In this document: piece by piece, positions 36,820 through 45,122 of the stretch
How positions within the stretch are numbered: position 1 is the stretch's first letter
Layout: every line of letters begins with the position of its first letter
Origin: Knoellia sp. p5-6-4
GTDB taxonomy: Bacteria > Actinomycetota > Actinomycetes > Actinomycetales > Dermatophilaceae
Assembly (NCBI RefSeq): GCF_029222705.1
Contig: NZ_JARGZF010000001.1
Location: forward strand, 1-64,000
Length of the DNA stretch: 64,000 nt
Reading direction: 5' to 3'
Translations under genes and position numbers: made by a program
The notes under the pieces: model-generated
The model's input: only the letters and a program-made list of their open reading frames with translations
Database searches by the model: none
Told to the model about the DNA's origin: nothing

Positions 36820-38729
36820 GCACCCTCAGCACCGCCCTGCGCAAGGCCATCGACGGCCGATGGGCCCACGTCCGCGACGAGGCCCGCTCCCAGCGGGAGC
36901 CCGCGCGGTTCGCACCACCGAGGGGTGAGCTGACCCGGGAGGAGTACCGCGCCCGGGTAGCCGAGCAGCTCCAGCACCTGGCCAGGACCAGCCATCCGGC
37001 CCGCGGGCTCTCCAAGGACCTGGGCGGCCAGGGCGACTTCGGGGCGTCGGTCACCGCGTTCGAGATGCTCGGCCACGCCGACCTGTCACTCCTGGTGAAG
37101 GCCGGCGTTCACTGGGGGCTGTTCGGCGGCGCGGTGGCGAACCTCGGCACCCGGCGGCACCACGCGGCCTACCTGCCGGCCATCCTGAGCGCCGAGCTGC
37201 CCGGCTGCTTCGCGATGACCGAGACCGGGCACGGCTCGGACGTGCAGTCCCTCGGCACCACCGCGACCTACGACCCGGAGACCGACGAGCTCGTCGTGCA
37301 CACGCCCACACGGGCGGCCCGCAAGGACTACATCGGCGGCGCGGCCCGCGACGGGCGGATGGCGGCCGTCTTCGCCCAGCTCGTCACCGGCGGGCAGTCG
37401 CACGGCGTGCACTGCGTACTGGTCCCCATCCGCGACGAGGACGGCAACCCGATGCCGGGTGTGACCATCGGCGACTGCGGCGGCAAGGCAGGGCTGGCCG
37501 GCGTCGACAACGGCCGGCTCACCTTCGAGCACGTGCGGGTGCCGCGCACCAACCTGCTGAACCGGTACGGGGACATCGACGAGCACGGCGTCTACAGCTC
37601 CCCCATCGACAACGCCACGCGGCGCTTCTTCACCATGCTCGGCACGCTGGTGCGGGGGCGGGTCAGCGTGGCCGGCGGCGCCGGCGCGGCCACCCGCACG
37701 GCCCTGACGCTGGCCGTCACGTATGCCGGGCAGCGGCGCCAGTTCGCCCCGCCCGGCAGCGACGAGGAGGTCCTGCTGCTCGACTACCGTGCCCACCAGC
37801 GCAAGCTGCTCCCCGCGCTCGCGACCTCCTACGCCCTGATGTTCGCCCAGAACGAGCTGGTGTCGCGGATGCACGACGTGCAGGCCGCCGGCGACGCAGC
37901 AGACCCGCGCGCGCAGCGCGAGCTCGAAGCGCGGGCGGCGGGGATCAAGGCGGTGGCGACGGCCCACGCCACCGCGACCATCCAGACCTGCCGCGAGGCC
38001 TGCGGTGGCGCCGGGTACCTGTCCGTGAACCGGCTGCCTGCCCTCAAGGCCGACACCGACGTCTTCACCACCTTCGAGGGCGACAACACGGTCCTGCTCC
38101 AGCTGGTGGCCAAGGGCCTGCTGACCGACTACCGCGACACCTTCGGCGACATGGACACCCTCCAGATGGTGCGGTTCGGCGCCCGGCAGGTGGCCGGCGC
38201 GGTGATCGAGCGCACCGCCGCCCGGGGCCTGGTCGAGCGCCTCATCGCCGCGGCGCCGGGACGGGACGCCGAGGACGCGGTGCTCGACCGCGGCTGGCAG
38301 TGCGCCCTGTTCGAGGACCGAGAGCAGCACCTGCTCGAGACCCTCGCGCTACGGCTGCGCAGGGCCGGTGCGCCGGGGGCGGACGCCTTCATGGTGTTCA
38401 ACGACGCGCAGGACCACCTGCTCGCCGCCGCCCGTGCGCACGTCGACAAGGTCGTGCTCGAAGCGTTCGTGGCGGGGGTCGCGGCCTGTGAGGACACCAC
38501 GGCCCGGGCGGTGCTCGACCGCGTCTGCGACCTCTACGCCCTGTCCACCATCGAGGCGGACAAGGGTTGGTTCCTCGAGCACACCCGGATCACCCCGGCG
38601 CGGAGCAAGCAGGTGACCGGCGCGGTCAACGCCCTCTGTGCCGAGCTGCGGCCGCACGCGCAGGATCTCGTCGACGCCTTCGGGATCCCGGTGGAGTGGC
38701 TGGGCACCGAGCTGCTGCAGCAGCCCTGA
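36816..38729 (+). CDS. acyl-CoA dehydrogenase/oxidase family protein (long form)
   Basis: 637 residues, longer than ordinary acyl-CoA dehydrogenases and with the layout of acyl-CoA oxidases. FAMTETGHGSDVQSLGTTAT is the flavin/substrate signature near 135; TREACGGAGYLSVNRL-like text (CREACGGAGYLSVNRLPALK) and DTDVFTTFEGDNTVLLQLVA near 410-430 are typical of the oxidase branch, which transfers electrons to oxygen or another acceptor. A C-terminal helical domain follows. ATGA overlap with tetR, so both are one operon, divergent from fadA2-fabG4-maoC; together they cover a full beta-oxidation-like cycle. Confidence 0.9.
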   Translation: MSTLSTALRKAIDGRWAHVRDEARSQREPARFAPPRGELTREEYRARVAEQLQHLARTSHPARGLSKDLGGQGDFGASVTAFEMLGHADLSLLVKAGVHWGLFGGAVANLGTRRHHAAYLPAILSAELPGCFAMTETGHGSDVQSLGTTATYDPETDELVVHTPTRAARKDYIGGAARDGRMAAVFAQLVTGGQSHGVHCVLVPIRDEDGNPMPGVTIGDCGGKAGLAGVDNGRLTFEHVRVPRTNLLNRYGDIDEHGVYSSPIDNATRRFFTMLGTLVRGRVSVAGGAGAATRTALTLAVTYAGQRRQFAPPGSDEEVLLLDYRAHQRKLLPALATSYALMFAQNELVSRMHDVQAAGDAADPRAQRELEARAAGIKAVATAHATATIQTCREACGGAGYLSVNRLPALKADTDVFTTFEGDNTVLLQLVAKGLLTDYRDTFGDMDTLQMVRFGARQVAGAVIERTAARGLVERLIAAAPGRDAEDAVLDRGWQCALFEDREQHLLETLALRLRRAGAPGADAFMVFNDAQDHLLAAARAHVDKVVLEAFVAGVAACEDTTARAVLDRVCDLYALSTIEADKGWFLEHTRITPARSKQVTGAVNALCAELRPHAQDLVDAFGIPVEWLGTELLQQP

Positions 38730-38733
38730 GCAG

Positions 38734-39154
38734 TCACCCCTCGCGCAGGACCGTCCGGCCGTCGTCGGTCACCGTCCAGAACGGGTTGTGGGCGACCTCC
38801 CACGGGTGGCCGTCGGGGTCGATGAAGACGCCGGAGTAGCCACCCCAGAACGTCTCGGCCGGCGGGCGCCCGACCACGGCGCCTGCCGCCCGGGCCTCTT
38901 CGAGCACGTCGTCGACCTCCTCCGGCGAGCGCACGTTGAGAGCCAGCGTGACGCCGCCCCAGCCGCCGGAGTCCTCGACGGCGCTGTCGTCGGCGAGCGC
39001 CGCGCGGTCCCACAGGCCGACGATCATTCCGCCAGTCTGGAAGAACACCACGTCGTCGTTGTCGTCGCCCCGTTTCGCCGAGGGCCTCGTAGAAGGCCCG
39101 GGACCGGTCGAGGTCGGCCACGCCGAGGGTGACGAGGCTCAGTCGCTGCTCCAT
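38734..39154 (-). pseudogene. VOC-family (glyoxalase/bleomycin-resistance-like) protein, frameshifted
   Basis: The start codon at 39154 opens EQRLSLVTLGVADLDRSRAF-YEALG, the first half of a VOC domain, but the frame then reads a basic nonsense stretch. The other half, DDNDDVVFFQTGGMIVGLWD to FWTVTDDGRTVLREG, is in another frame ending at 38734. Adding two bases (CA on the plus strand between 39076 and 39077) restores ALG-WKRG-DDNDDVVFF and a normal 140-residue protein. So this is either a sequencing/assembly error or a recent 2-bp deletion. It abuts the tmsB stop and is the third gene of that operon. Confidence 0.82.
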
Positions 39155-40474
39155 TCAGCCATCCCACCACGGCCGAAGCGGCAGCGCGGACCCACCACGC
39201 GGGTCGGGCCTGACGGCCAGCACCTGGTGCAGCTGGACGCCGTTGGTCTCGAAGCTGTAGCGCGAGCCGGCCATGTACAGGCCCCACACCCGTGCCGTGG
39301 CCTCACCGACCTCGGCGACGCAGCCCTCCCACTCGTCGGCGAGGTTGCGGCACCAGCCGGCCAGGGTCAGCGCGTAGTGCTCGCGCAGGTTCTCCTCGTG
39401 GCGGACCTCGAGGCCGACGTCCTGCATGGCCGCGATGATCGTCCCGGACCCGGTCAGCTCCCCGTCGGGGAACACGTAGCGGTCGATGAACGCGCCGGTG
39501 GAGGTGCGCCGGTTCACGGGCCGGGTGATGCAGTGGTTCAGCAGCAACCCACCGTCGCGCAGACGGTCCCTGATGCTGCGGAAGTACGTCGGGTAGTTCC
39601 GCACGCCGATGTGCTCGGTGAGCCCGACCGACGACACGGCGTCGAAGCCGCCCTCCGTCAGGTCGCGGTAGTCGCTGTGACGCACCTCGGCGAGGTCGGC
39701 GAGACCCTCGGCCTCGATGGCGCGCTGCGCCCACGAGGCCTGCTCGCGCGAGAGGGTGGCGCCGATGACGCGCACCCCGCGCCGCGCGGCATACCGCACC
39801 ATCCCGCCCCAGCCGCAACCGATGTCGAGCAGGCGGTCGCCCTCCTTGAGGCGCAGCTTCTCGAACACGAGGCGGTACTTGTTCTCCTGGGCCTCCTCGA
39901 GCGTGGCTCCTTCGTGCGGGTAGCAGGCGCACGTGTAGGTCATCGACGGGCCGAGGACCTTCTCGTAGAAGGCGTTCGAGACGTCGTAGTGGTGGTGGAT
40001 CGCCTCCGCGTCGCGCGACCTCGAGTGACGCAGGCCGTCCGCGACCCGGCGCCAGCGCGGGACGGCCTCCTGCGGCGGCGGGGGCGGCGGGTGCAGCAGC
40101 CCGGAGCCCAGGCTGCGGGCGATGGTGCCGAGGATGCGAGGGGCCGGCAGGTGGAAGCGCATGCTGCCGAGCGCTGCCAGCACCGGGTAGGGGTCGCCCG
40201 GGTGGGCGCCCTCGATGTCGAGGTCACCCGAGACGTAGGCCCGCGCAAGACCGAGGTCCCCCGGCGCCGTGGCGATGTACGCGGCCCCGCGGGGCGTGCG
40301 CAGGTGCAGCCCGATGTCCGAGTCGGACGGCCCTGCAGAAGAGCCGTCGAACGCGGTGAAGCGCAGGTGCATCGGACCGTCGACGACGGCCTCGATCACC
40401 TCGGCCATGGTCATCCGGGTGTCTGCCGTCCTCGGCTGCTGATGGGGCTGTGGGGTCTGCTTGAGCACGGTCAT
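39155..40474 (-). CDS. tmsB: SAM-dependent methyltransferase, TmsB/cyclopropane synthase-like
   Basis: 439 residues. The catalytic half has HHHYDVSNAFYEKVLGPSMT and YTCACY, the SAM-binding LLDIGCGWGGMVRYAARRG near 215, SVGLTEHIGVRNYPTYF and DRYVFPDGELTGSG, all typical of CFA synthases; a Pro run lies near 140. Next to a TmsA-like FAD protein this fits TmsB/BfaB, which adds a methylene at C10 of an oleoyl-phospholipid. ATG start in a 4-nt overlap with tmsA. Alone it would be called cyclopropane synthase; the neighbour decides. Confidence 0.85.
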   Translation of the reverse strand: MTVLKQTPQPHQQPRTADTRMTMAEVIEAVVDGPMHLRFTAFDGSSAGPSDSDIGLHLRTPRGAAYIATAPGDLGLARAYVSGDLDIEGAHPGDPYPVLAALGSMRFHLPAPRILGTIARSLGSGLLHPPPPPPQEAVPRWRRVADGLRHSRSRDAEAIHHHYDVSNAFYEKVLGPSMTYTCACYPHEGATLEEAQENKYRLVFEKLRLKEGDRLLDIGCGWGGMVRYAARRGVRVIGATLSREQASWAQRAIEAEGLADLAEVRHSDYRDLTEGGFDAVSSVGLTEHIGVRNYPTYFRSIRDRLRDGGLLLNHCITRPVNRRTSTGAFIDRYVFPDGELTGSGTIIAAMQDVGLEVRHEENLREHYALTLAGWCRNLADEWEGCVAEVGEATARVWGLYMAGSRYSFETNGVQLHQVLAVRPDPRGGSALPLRPWWDG

Positions 40475-41919
40475 CTGCGTCTCACCGCCTTGGAGTAGAG
40501 GTCCAGGAGCCTGCTGTCGGGGTCGTACCGCTCCTTGAGCGAGCGATAGGCGTCGCCGCCGTAGAGCCGGTCGAACTCGGCGGGGTCGTAGTAGGCGTCG
40601 GAGTACAGCGACTTGTGGCCGTGCCGGGCCGTGACCTCGCCCTCGATGAGATGGTTGACCGCCCCCGGCTGCCCGGGCGTGGCCGGCACGCTCGACCAGA
40701 AGCCGAGGTTGACGTAGGTCTCGCCCGTCCGCAGCGGGTACAGCGGCCAGGGCCGGGACCCGGGCGCCGGCCTGACGGGCCCGTGCTCGCGGACGCGCAG
40801 CGGGCACAGCCAGATCGGCTCGATCGGGATCTCCCGGAGGAACCAGTGCAGGAAGGCCGCGCACTCCCCCACCGGCACCTCGACGTCCTGCACGACCCGC
40901 TCGTGCGGGTGCCGTCCGCGCCTCGCGTCGAGCCGGTCGAGGAGGGACCAGCGCCGGTCGAGCGAGACGAGCTTCCAGTAGACGCTGCTGCGTCGCCACC
41001 GCCGCGGCCACAGCCGGCGCAGGGCCGGGTTCTGCGCCCCGAACGCACGGCTGCACCAGAACCAGTCGGTGTCCCAGCGCCACAGGTAGTCGTGAGTGGT
41101 CAGCCGGTCGCGCCTCGGCTCGGGGGCGTCGTGCTGGAGCGAGCGGTAGTAGATGTGCTGTCCCGTGTAGTCGCTGACCGGGCCCGGCTCGTCGGTGCGC
41201 CGGCCCAGCGTCAGGTAGGCCTCGGTGGCGCTGAAGACCACGCCGTCGAGGTAGTCGACGTCCTCACCCTCGTGGGTGCCCTCGCGGACGACCCGCTCGA
41301 GCACCTCGACGAGGGCCTCGATGCTGTGGAACCGCAGGTGCCGCAGGGCCACGAAACGCAGCACCGGCTCGAGCTCGATCCGCAGCCGGGTCGCGTACCC
41401 GAGCGTTCCGTAGGAGTTCGGGAAACCGCGCCAGAGGTCGTCGTGATCGCCGCCCGGCCTGGCGGTGACCACCTCGCCGGCGCCGGTGAGGATGTCCATC
41501 TCCAGCACGGACTCGTGGGGCAGGCCGTTGCGGAACGAGGTCGACTCGATGCCCAGGCCGGTGACCGCCCCGCCCAGCGTGATCGTCTTCAGCTGGGGCA
41601 CCACGAGGGGGACGAGTCCGTGGGGAAGGGTTGCGGCGACGAGGTCCTCGTAGGTGCACATCCCGGCGACGTCGGCCGTGCGCGCCTCGGTGTCGATGCT
41701 GATCACGTCCGCGAGCCCACTGACGTCGAGGCCGGGGGCGCCCGTGCGGGCTCGGGCGCGGAAGAGGTTGGAGGTCCTCTTGGCCAGCCGCACAGGGGCG
41801 GACGGCGGGATCGAGCGGTAGCTGGCGACCAGCCGCTGCACCGCGGCAGCGTGCTGCTGGGGGGCTCCCGATCTGCTGGTGACGGCTCCCCCCGGCTCTG
41901 ACGTCAGGCGGTCAGGCAC
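40471..41919 (-). CDS. tmsA: FAD-binding oxidoreductase, TmsA-like
   Basis: 482 residues of the PCMH/vanillyl-alcohol-oxidase fold (DprE1/DHCR24-like). The FAD-binding half has ISIDTEARTADVAGMCTYED, LVPLVVPQLKTITLGGAVTG and GIESTSFRNGLPHESVLEMD; the substrate half contains HDYLWRWDTDWFWCSRAFG. TmsA/BfaA proteins reduce the 10-methylene intermediate with NADPH to 10-methylstearate (tuberculostearate). Order tmsA-tmsB with overlapping stop/start matches described actinobacterial operons. GTG start at 41919. No obvious tmsC was seen. Confidence 0.83.
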   Translation of the reverse strand: MPDRLTSEPGGAVTSRSGAPQQHAAAVQRLVASYRSIPPSAPVRLAKRTSNLFRARARTGAPGLDVSGLADVISIDTEARTADVAGMCTYEDLVAATLPHGLVPLVVPQLKTITLGGAVTGLGIESTSFRNGLPHESVLEMDILTGAGEVVTARPGGDHDDLWRGFPNSYGTLGYATRLRIELEPVLRFVALRHLRFHSIEALVEVLERVVREGTHEGEDVDYLDGVVFSATEAYLTLGRRTDEPGPVSDYTGQHIYYRSLQHDAPEPRRDRLTTHDYLWRWDTDWFWCSRAFGAQNPALRRLWPRRWRRSSVYWKLVSLDRRWSLLDRLDARRGRHPHERVVQDVEVPVGECAAFLHWFLREIPIEPIWLCPLRVREHGPVRPAPGSRPWPLYPLRTGETYVNLGFWSSVPATPGQPGAVNHLIEGEVTARHGHKSLYSDAYYDPAEFDRLYGGDAYRSLKERYDPDSRLLDLYSKAVRRR

Positions 41920-41951
41920 ACTCGCAGGCTAGGCCGGGGCGGCGTCCTGCG

Positions 41952-42296
41952 TCACCCGATTACCTCGACTGGGTCGCCGACGCTGACCTTGCCCGGTGTC
42001 CGCACGCGGGCGTAGACGCCCGGGCACCCGCCCGGCACGGCGTCCACCTCGAGCTCGACGACGCCGAGGCGCAGGGTCGAGCCCACCGCCTGCTGCAGTG
42101 CCTCCCCCGTCATGGTCACGATGAAGTTCGCCCGGGTGTCCTCGTCGACGTCCTCGGCCGCCACGAGCTGCACGGGCGCGCGCTTGCGCCGGTCCCCGGC
42201 GAGTCCCTCGGTCTCGACATCGGCCACCGAGAGCTCCTGCCCGGCCTCGCCCTTGACCGGGTAGATGTGGATCGACGCGACGAGTGCTCCGGTCAT
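41952..42296 (-). CDS. short MOSC-domain protein
   Basis: 114 residues, ATG start at 42296. It shows the MOSC pattern IYPVKGEAGQELSVADVETE-GLAGDRRK (the R-x-x-L-V-like acceptor region) and PGGCPGVYARVRTPGKVSVGD, but it lacks the Cys usually conserved as the sulfur carrier in mARC-type proteins except for the single Cys in GGCPG. MOSC proteins bind or transfer sulfur with molybdenum cofactor. It could serve the nitrate reductase encoded 15 kb away, but this is speculation. Confidence 0.8.
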   Translation of the reverse strand: MTGALVASIHIYPVKGEAGQELSVADVETEGLAGDRRKRAPVQLVAAEDVDEDTRANFIVTMTGEALQQAVGSTLRLGVVELEVDAVPGGCPGVYARVRTPGKVSVGDPVEVIG

Positions 42297-42447
42297 GGCC
42301 TCACGGTAGCCCCGCACCGCGAGGGTTGCCCGGTCGTCCGGAGCCTTGCCCCCAGGTCCGACCCCGTTGTCACCCCGTGGGGCCGGGCGTACCGTCGGGC
42401 GGAGGACGAGCTCCGTCCGGTGGGGCTCGGCGAGCGAGAGGCGCGCC

Positions 42448-42741
42448 ATGACGACACTGCTCGACCTGCCCCCGGTGACCGAGTGCACGGCGGCCGGCTG
42501 CTCCTACAACCACGACGGCTGCCACGCGGCGGCGGTGACCATCGGCGGTGAGCGCAGCCACGCCAGCTGCGCGACATTCATCCCGCTCGACCACAAGGGC
42601 GGCCTCGCCCGGGTGGAGTCGCACGTCGGGGCCTGCCAGCGCGAGGAGTGCGTCCACAACGAGTCGTTGGAGTGCACCGCCCCCTCGATCCACGTCGGTG
42701 GCGCGACGGGTGCGGAGTGCCTGACCTACGCGACGTCCTGA
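42448..42741 (+). CDS. DUF1540 Cys-rich protein (two repeats)
   Basis: 97 residues with ten cysteines. Two DUF1540 units are seen: VTECTAAGCSYNHDGCHAAA and VGACQREECVHNESLECTAP, each followed by a partner Cys (SHASCATF and GAECLTY). This is a likely zinc- or iron-binding module, function unknown. ATG start with GCGAGAGG upstream. It precedes the Mn2+ riboswitch region of the TerC gene on the same strand but has its own upstream region. Confidence 0.85.
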   Translation: MTTLLDLPPVTECTAAGCSYNHDGCHAAAVTIGGERSHASCATFIPLDHKGGLARVESHVGACQREECVHNESLECTAPSIHVGGATGAECLTYATS

Positions 42742-42766
42742 CCTTCGCGGCGCTCTGAGGAACCTC

Positions 42767-42796
42767 TTGACATGCGAAGTCTTCTTCGTGAATTCT
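42767..42796 (+). promoter_or_regulatory. probable promoter of the TerC riboswitch transcript
   Basis: TTGACA at 42767-42772 is a perfect -35 box, followed by an AT-richer stretch unusual for this genome with AATTCT at 42791-42796 as a weak -10 after an 18-bp spacer. Initiation about 7 bp later would fall at the first base of the riboswitch. Confidence 0.6.
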
Positions 42797-42804
42797 AGAT
42801 CGTA

Positions 42805-42917
42805 ACGGAGCGGGAGTACCCCCTCGAGGCGCTGTTCGTCACTACGGCCGGTCGGACACCGGACCCGGCGGCGCCTGGCTGTGACCGCGAGCGCGGTCGG
42901 CCGGGAGAGACCTCCGT
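42805..42917 (+). ncRNA. yybP-ykoY manganese riboswitch
   Basis: Outer helix P1 is ACGGAG (42805-42810) with CTCCGT (42912-42917). Inside are the conserved cores: GGGAGTA at about 42812, GTTCGTCACTACGGC at about 42834-42848 (Rfam-type GUCGUCAUUACGGC) and GAGACCTCCG at about 42907-42916 (AAGACCUUUCC-type). Between them GGTCGGACACCGGACC and GACCGCGAGCGCGGTC form local stems. The yybP-ykoY class binds Mn2+ and typically controls TerC/Alx, MntP and P-type ATPase genes, and a TerC gene is next. Confidence 0.88.
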
Positions 42918-42938
42918 GAGCCACGGGTTCACGGGAGA
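42912..42938 (+). promoter_or_regulatory. riboswitch expression platform hiding the terC ribosome-binding site
   Basis: CTCCGTGA (42912-42919) can pair either with the 5' P1 strand or with TCACGG-g-AG (42929-42937), which contains the ribosome-binding site GGGAGAG 6 nt before the ATG at 42944. The two pairings exclude each other, so metal-stabilised P1 would free the ribosome site: a translational ON switch. Confidence 0.7.
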
Positions 42939-42943
42939 GTCTG

Positions 42944-43909
42944 ATGAGCGTTCCCGTCTGGGCGTGGGCTGCCGTCCTCGCCGTCATCCTGGCCATGCTG
43001 GCCGTCGACCTCTTCGCCCACCGCCGCGCCCACGTTGTGGAGGTGCGCGAAGCCGCGGTCTGGTCAGCAATCTGGGTCGCGCTGGGCCTCGGCTTCGGCG
43101 CCGTCATCTGGTGGGCCTACGGAGCGCAGGCAGGGGCTGAGTACTACGCGGGCTACCTCATCGAGAAGAGCCTGGCCGTCGACAACGTCTTCGTCTTCGC
43201 CCTCATCTTCACGTACTTCGCGGTGCCTCGAGAGCTGCAACACCGGGTCCTGTTCTACGGCGTCCTCGGAGCACTGGTGTTCCGGGCGCTGTTCATCGCC
43301 GGTGGCGCCGCCCTGCTGGACCGCTTCCACTGGGTGCTGTACATCTTCGGGGCCTTCCTGCTCCTCACCGGGTGGCGCATGTTCCGTCACCGCAACGAGC
43401 AGATGAACCCGGGCCGCAACCCGGCCGTGCGCCTGGTCCGTCGGCTGGTGCCGACCACGGACGAGTACGCCGGGCAGCGTTTCTGGGTGCGCCGTGCGGG
43501 GCGCCTCGTGGCCACGCCGCTCTTCACCGTGCTCGTCCTCGTGGAGACGACCGACATCGTGTTCGCGGTCGACTCCATCCCGGCCATCTTCGCGGTCACC
43601 CAGGAGCCGCTCCTGGTCTTCGCCAGCAACGCCTTCGCCATCCTCGGCCTGCGCGCGATGTACTTCCTGCTCGCCGACCTGATGCACCGGTTCATCCACC
43701 TCAAGGCCGGTCTGGCGGCGATCCTCGTCTTCGTCGGCGCCAAGATGCTGCTCATCGACGTCTGGAAGGTGCCCATCGGGCTGTCGCTGGCCGTCATCGC
43801 GACCTGCCTCACCGTCGCCGTCGTGGCGAGCCTGCGCGCGACACGGGTCTCGCGTGCGAGCGAACCCAGGGCAGCGGAGGAGGCGTCCTCGCACCCTGGG
43901 CCAGGCTGA
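42944..43909 (+). CDS. TerC/Alx-family membrane protein (Mn2+ exporter type)
   Basis: 321 residues with about seven to nine transmembrane helices. Family motifs include EYYAGYLIEKSLAVDNVFVF (about 65-85), VLVETTDIVFAVDSIPAIFA near 205 and FASNAFAILGLRAMYFLLAD near 230; the acidic residues in the first two are conserved and probably bind metal. TerC/Alx proteins such as MeeF/MeeY and Alx are linked to Mn2+ export, which agrees with the Mn2+ riboswitch upstream. ATG start; 82 bp follow before the next gene. Confidence 0.92.
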   Translation: MSVPVWAWAAVLAVILAMLAVDLFAHRRAHVVEVREAAVWSAIWVALGLGFGAVIWWAYGAQAGAEYYAGYLIEKSLAVDNVFVFALIFTYFAVPRELQHRVLFYGVLGALVFRALFIAGGAALLDRFHWVLYIFGAFLLLTGWRMFRHRNEQMNPGRNPAVRLVRRLVPTTDEYAGQRFWVRRAGRLVATPLFTVLVLVETTDIVFAVDSIPAIFAVTQEPLLVFASNAFAILGLRAMYFLLADLMHRFIHLKAGLAAILVFVGAKMLLIDVWKVPIGLSLAVIATCLTVAVVASLRATRVSRASEPRAAEEASSHPGPG

Positions 43910-43991
43910 CCAGCCGCCCCCGTCATGACGTCCGGTCGCGACGTGCGCTGACCGGCTTCCACCAGCTCCCACCCCACCTGGAAGGACGGAC

Positions 43992-45116
43992 ATGATGACC
44001 GCACCCACCCTCTCCCGCACCGACACCCTGCACGCGCTGCGGTGGTCCGACGTCGCCGAGCTCGCGTCGGCCAGCGGCTTCCCGTGCGTGACGCTCGTGC
44101 TGCCCACCACGCCTTCCCCCCACCACATGGCCGCCCCTGACAGGGCCGAGCTGGCCTCCCTGGTCGACCAGGCCGAGCGCATGCTCCGGGACGCCGGGCT
44201 GATGAGCCGTGAGCAGCTCGTGTCAGCGCTGCGGGAGATGGAGGCGACGGCCTCCGGCCAGCGCACCGGTCGTGGCCTGGTGCTCTGCGCGTCGATGGCG
44301 GTGCAGCGTTGCTTCACGCTGCCCCAGACGGTCCAGCGCCGCGTCGTGCTGGAGTCGACCTTCGCCACCCGGGAGCTCATCGCGGCCCTGCACCGCACCC
44401 CGCCCCACCTGCTCGTCAGCCTGCATCCTGGGTGCGGCCACATCTACCGCGTGCAGGGCAGCTCGGCCACACCTGTCGCCACGCTGCACGCCCCAGCGCC
44501 GGACTCCGGGCCCGACGTCGACGACCCGGAGGACCTCGATGCGCTGGCTCGCGCCGCCACCAACCAGTTCCTCGCAGAGACAGACCTGGAGCTCGGCCAG
44601 CAGCGGGCGCTGTTCCCGTCGCCCCTCGTCCTAGCCGGGACCCCGCGCCTGGTCGACCTGTTCGCACGTCGTTCGCGCAACTGCCACCGCCTCGCCGGGA
44701 TGATCGACACCGCGCACGCCCAGACGCTGCCGGAGCTGCTGCGCAAGTCGGCCATCCACCTCGAGCGGTACCTGCGTTCCCGACAAGCCGAGGCCCTGAC
44801 GCTCGTCCAGCGCACGGCCGACGAGCAGCCGGAACGCCTGGCGGTGGGCATCGAGGCCGCCTGGCACACCGCTCGGCGCACGCGTCCGCTCATGCTGGTC
44901 GTCGAGGAGTCCTTCAGCGTGCCGGGCGGTATCGGCGGGGTGCCGCTGTCACCGGCGGACTACCGCGAGACCGACCCGCGGCACCTCCACGACCTGGTCG
45001 ACGACCTGGTGGAGGAGGTCATCCGGCGCGGCGGTCAGGTGGCGCTCGTGGAGGACGGCGCCCTCCACGAGCACGGGCGCGTGGCACTGGTGCTGCCGAG
45101 CAGAGGTCGGCGGTGA
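43992..45116 (+). CDS. probable baeRF-family (bacterial archaeo-eukaryotic release factor-like) protein
   Basis: 374 residues, no signal peptide or membrane helix. The pattern is that of actinobacterial baeRF proteins: FPCVTLVLPTTPSPHH at the start, a helical region (DQAERMLRDAGLMSREQLVS), the strand block GRGLVLCASMAVQRCFTLPQ and PPHLLVSLHPGCGHIYRVQG, and an L7Ae/Pelota-like C-terminal end (LHDLVDDLVEEVIRRGGQVA, LVEDGALHEHGRVALVLPS). These proteins are predicted to act at the ribosome, in stress or peptidyl-tRNA release. ATG start after GGAAGGACGG. Family assignment is by eye and moderate. Confidence 0.55.
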   Translation: MMTAPTLSRTDTLHALRWSDVAELASASGFPCVTLVLPTTPSPHHMAAPDRAELASLVDQAERMLRDAGLMSREQLVSALREMEATASGQRTGRGLVLCASMAVQRCFTLPQTVQRRVVLESTFATRELIAALHRTPPHLLVSLHPGCGHIYRVQGSSATPVATLHAPAPDSGPDVDDPEDLDALARAATNQFLAETDLELGQQRALFPSPLVLAGTPRLVDLFARRSRNCHRLAGMIDTAHAQTLPELLRKSAIHLERYLRSRQAEALTLVQRTADEQPERLAVGIEAAWHTARRTRPLMLVVEESFSVPGGIGGVPLSPADYRETDPRHLHDLVDDLVEEVIRRGGQVALVEDGALHEHGRVALVLPSRGRR

Positions 45117-45122
45117 GTGGCC

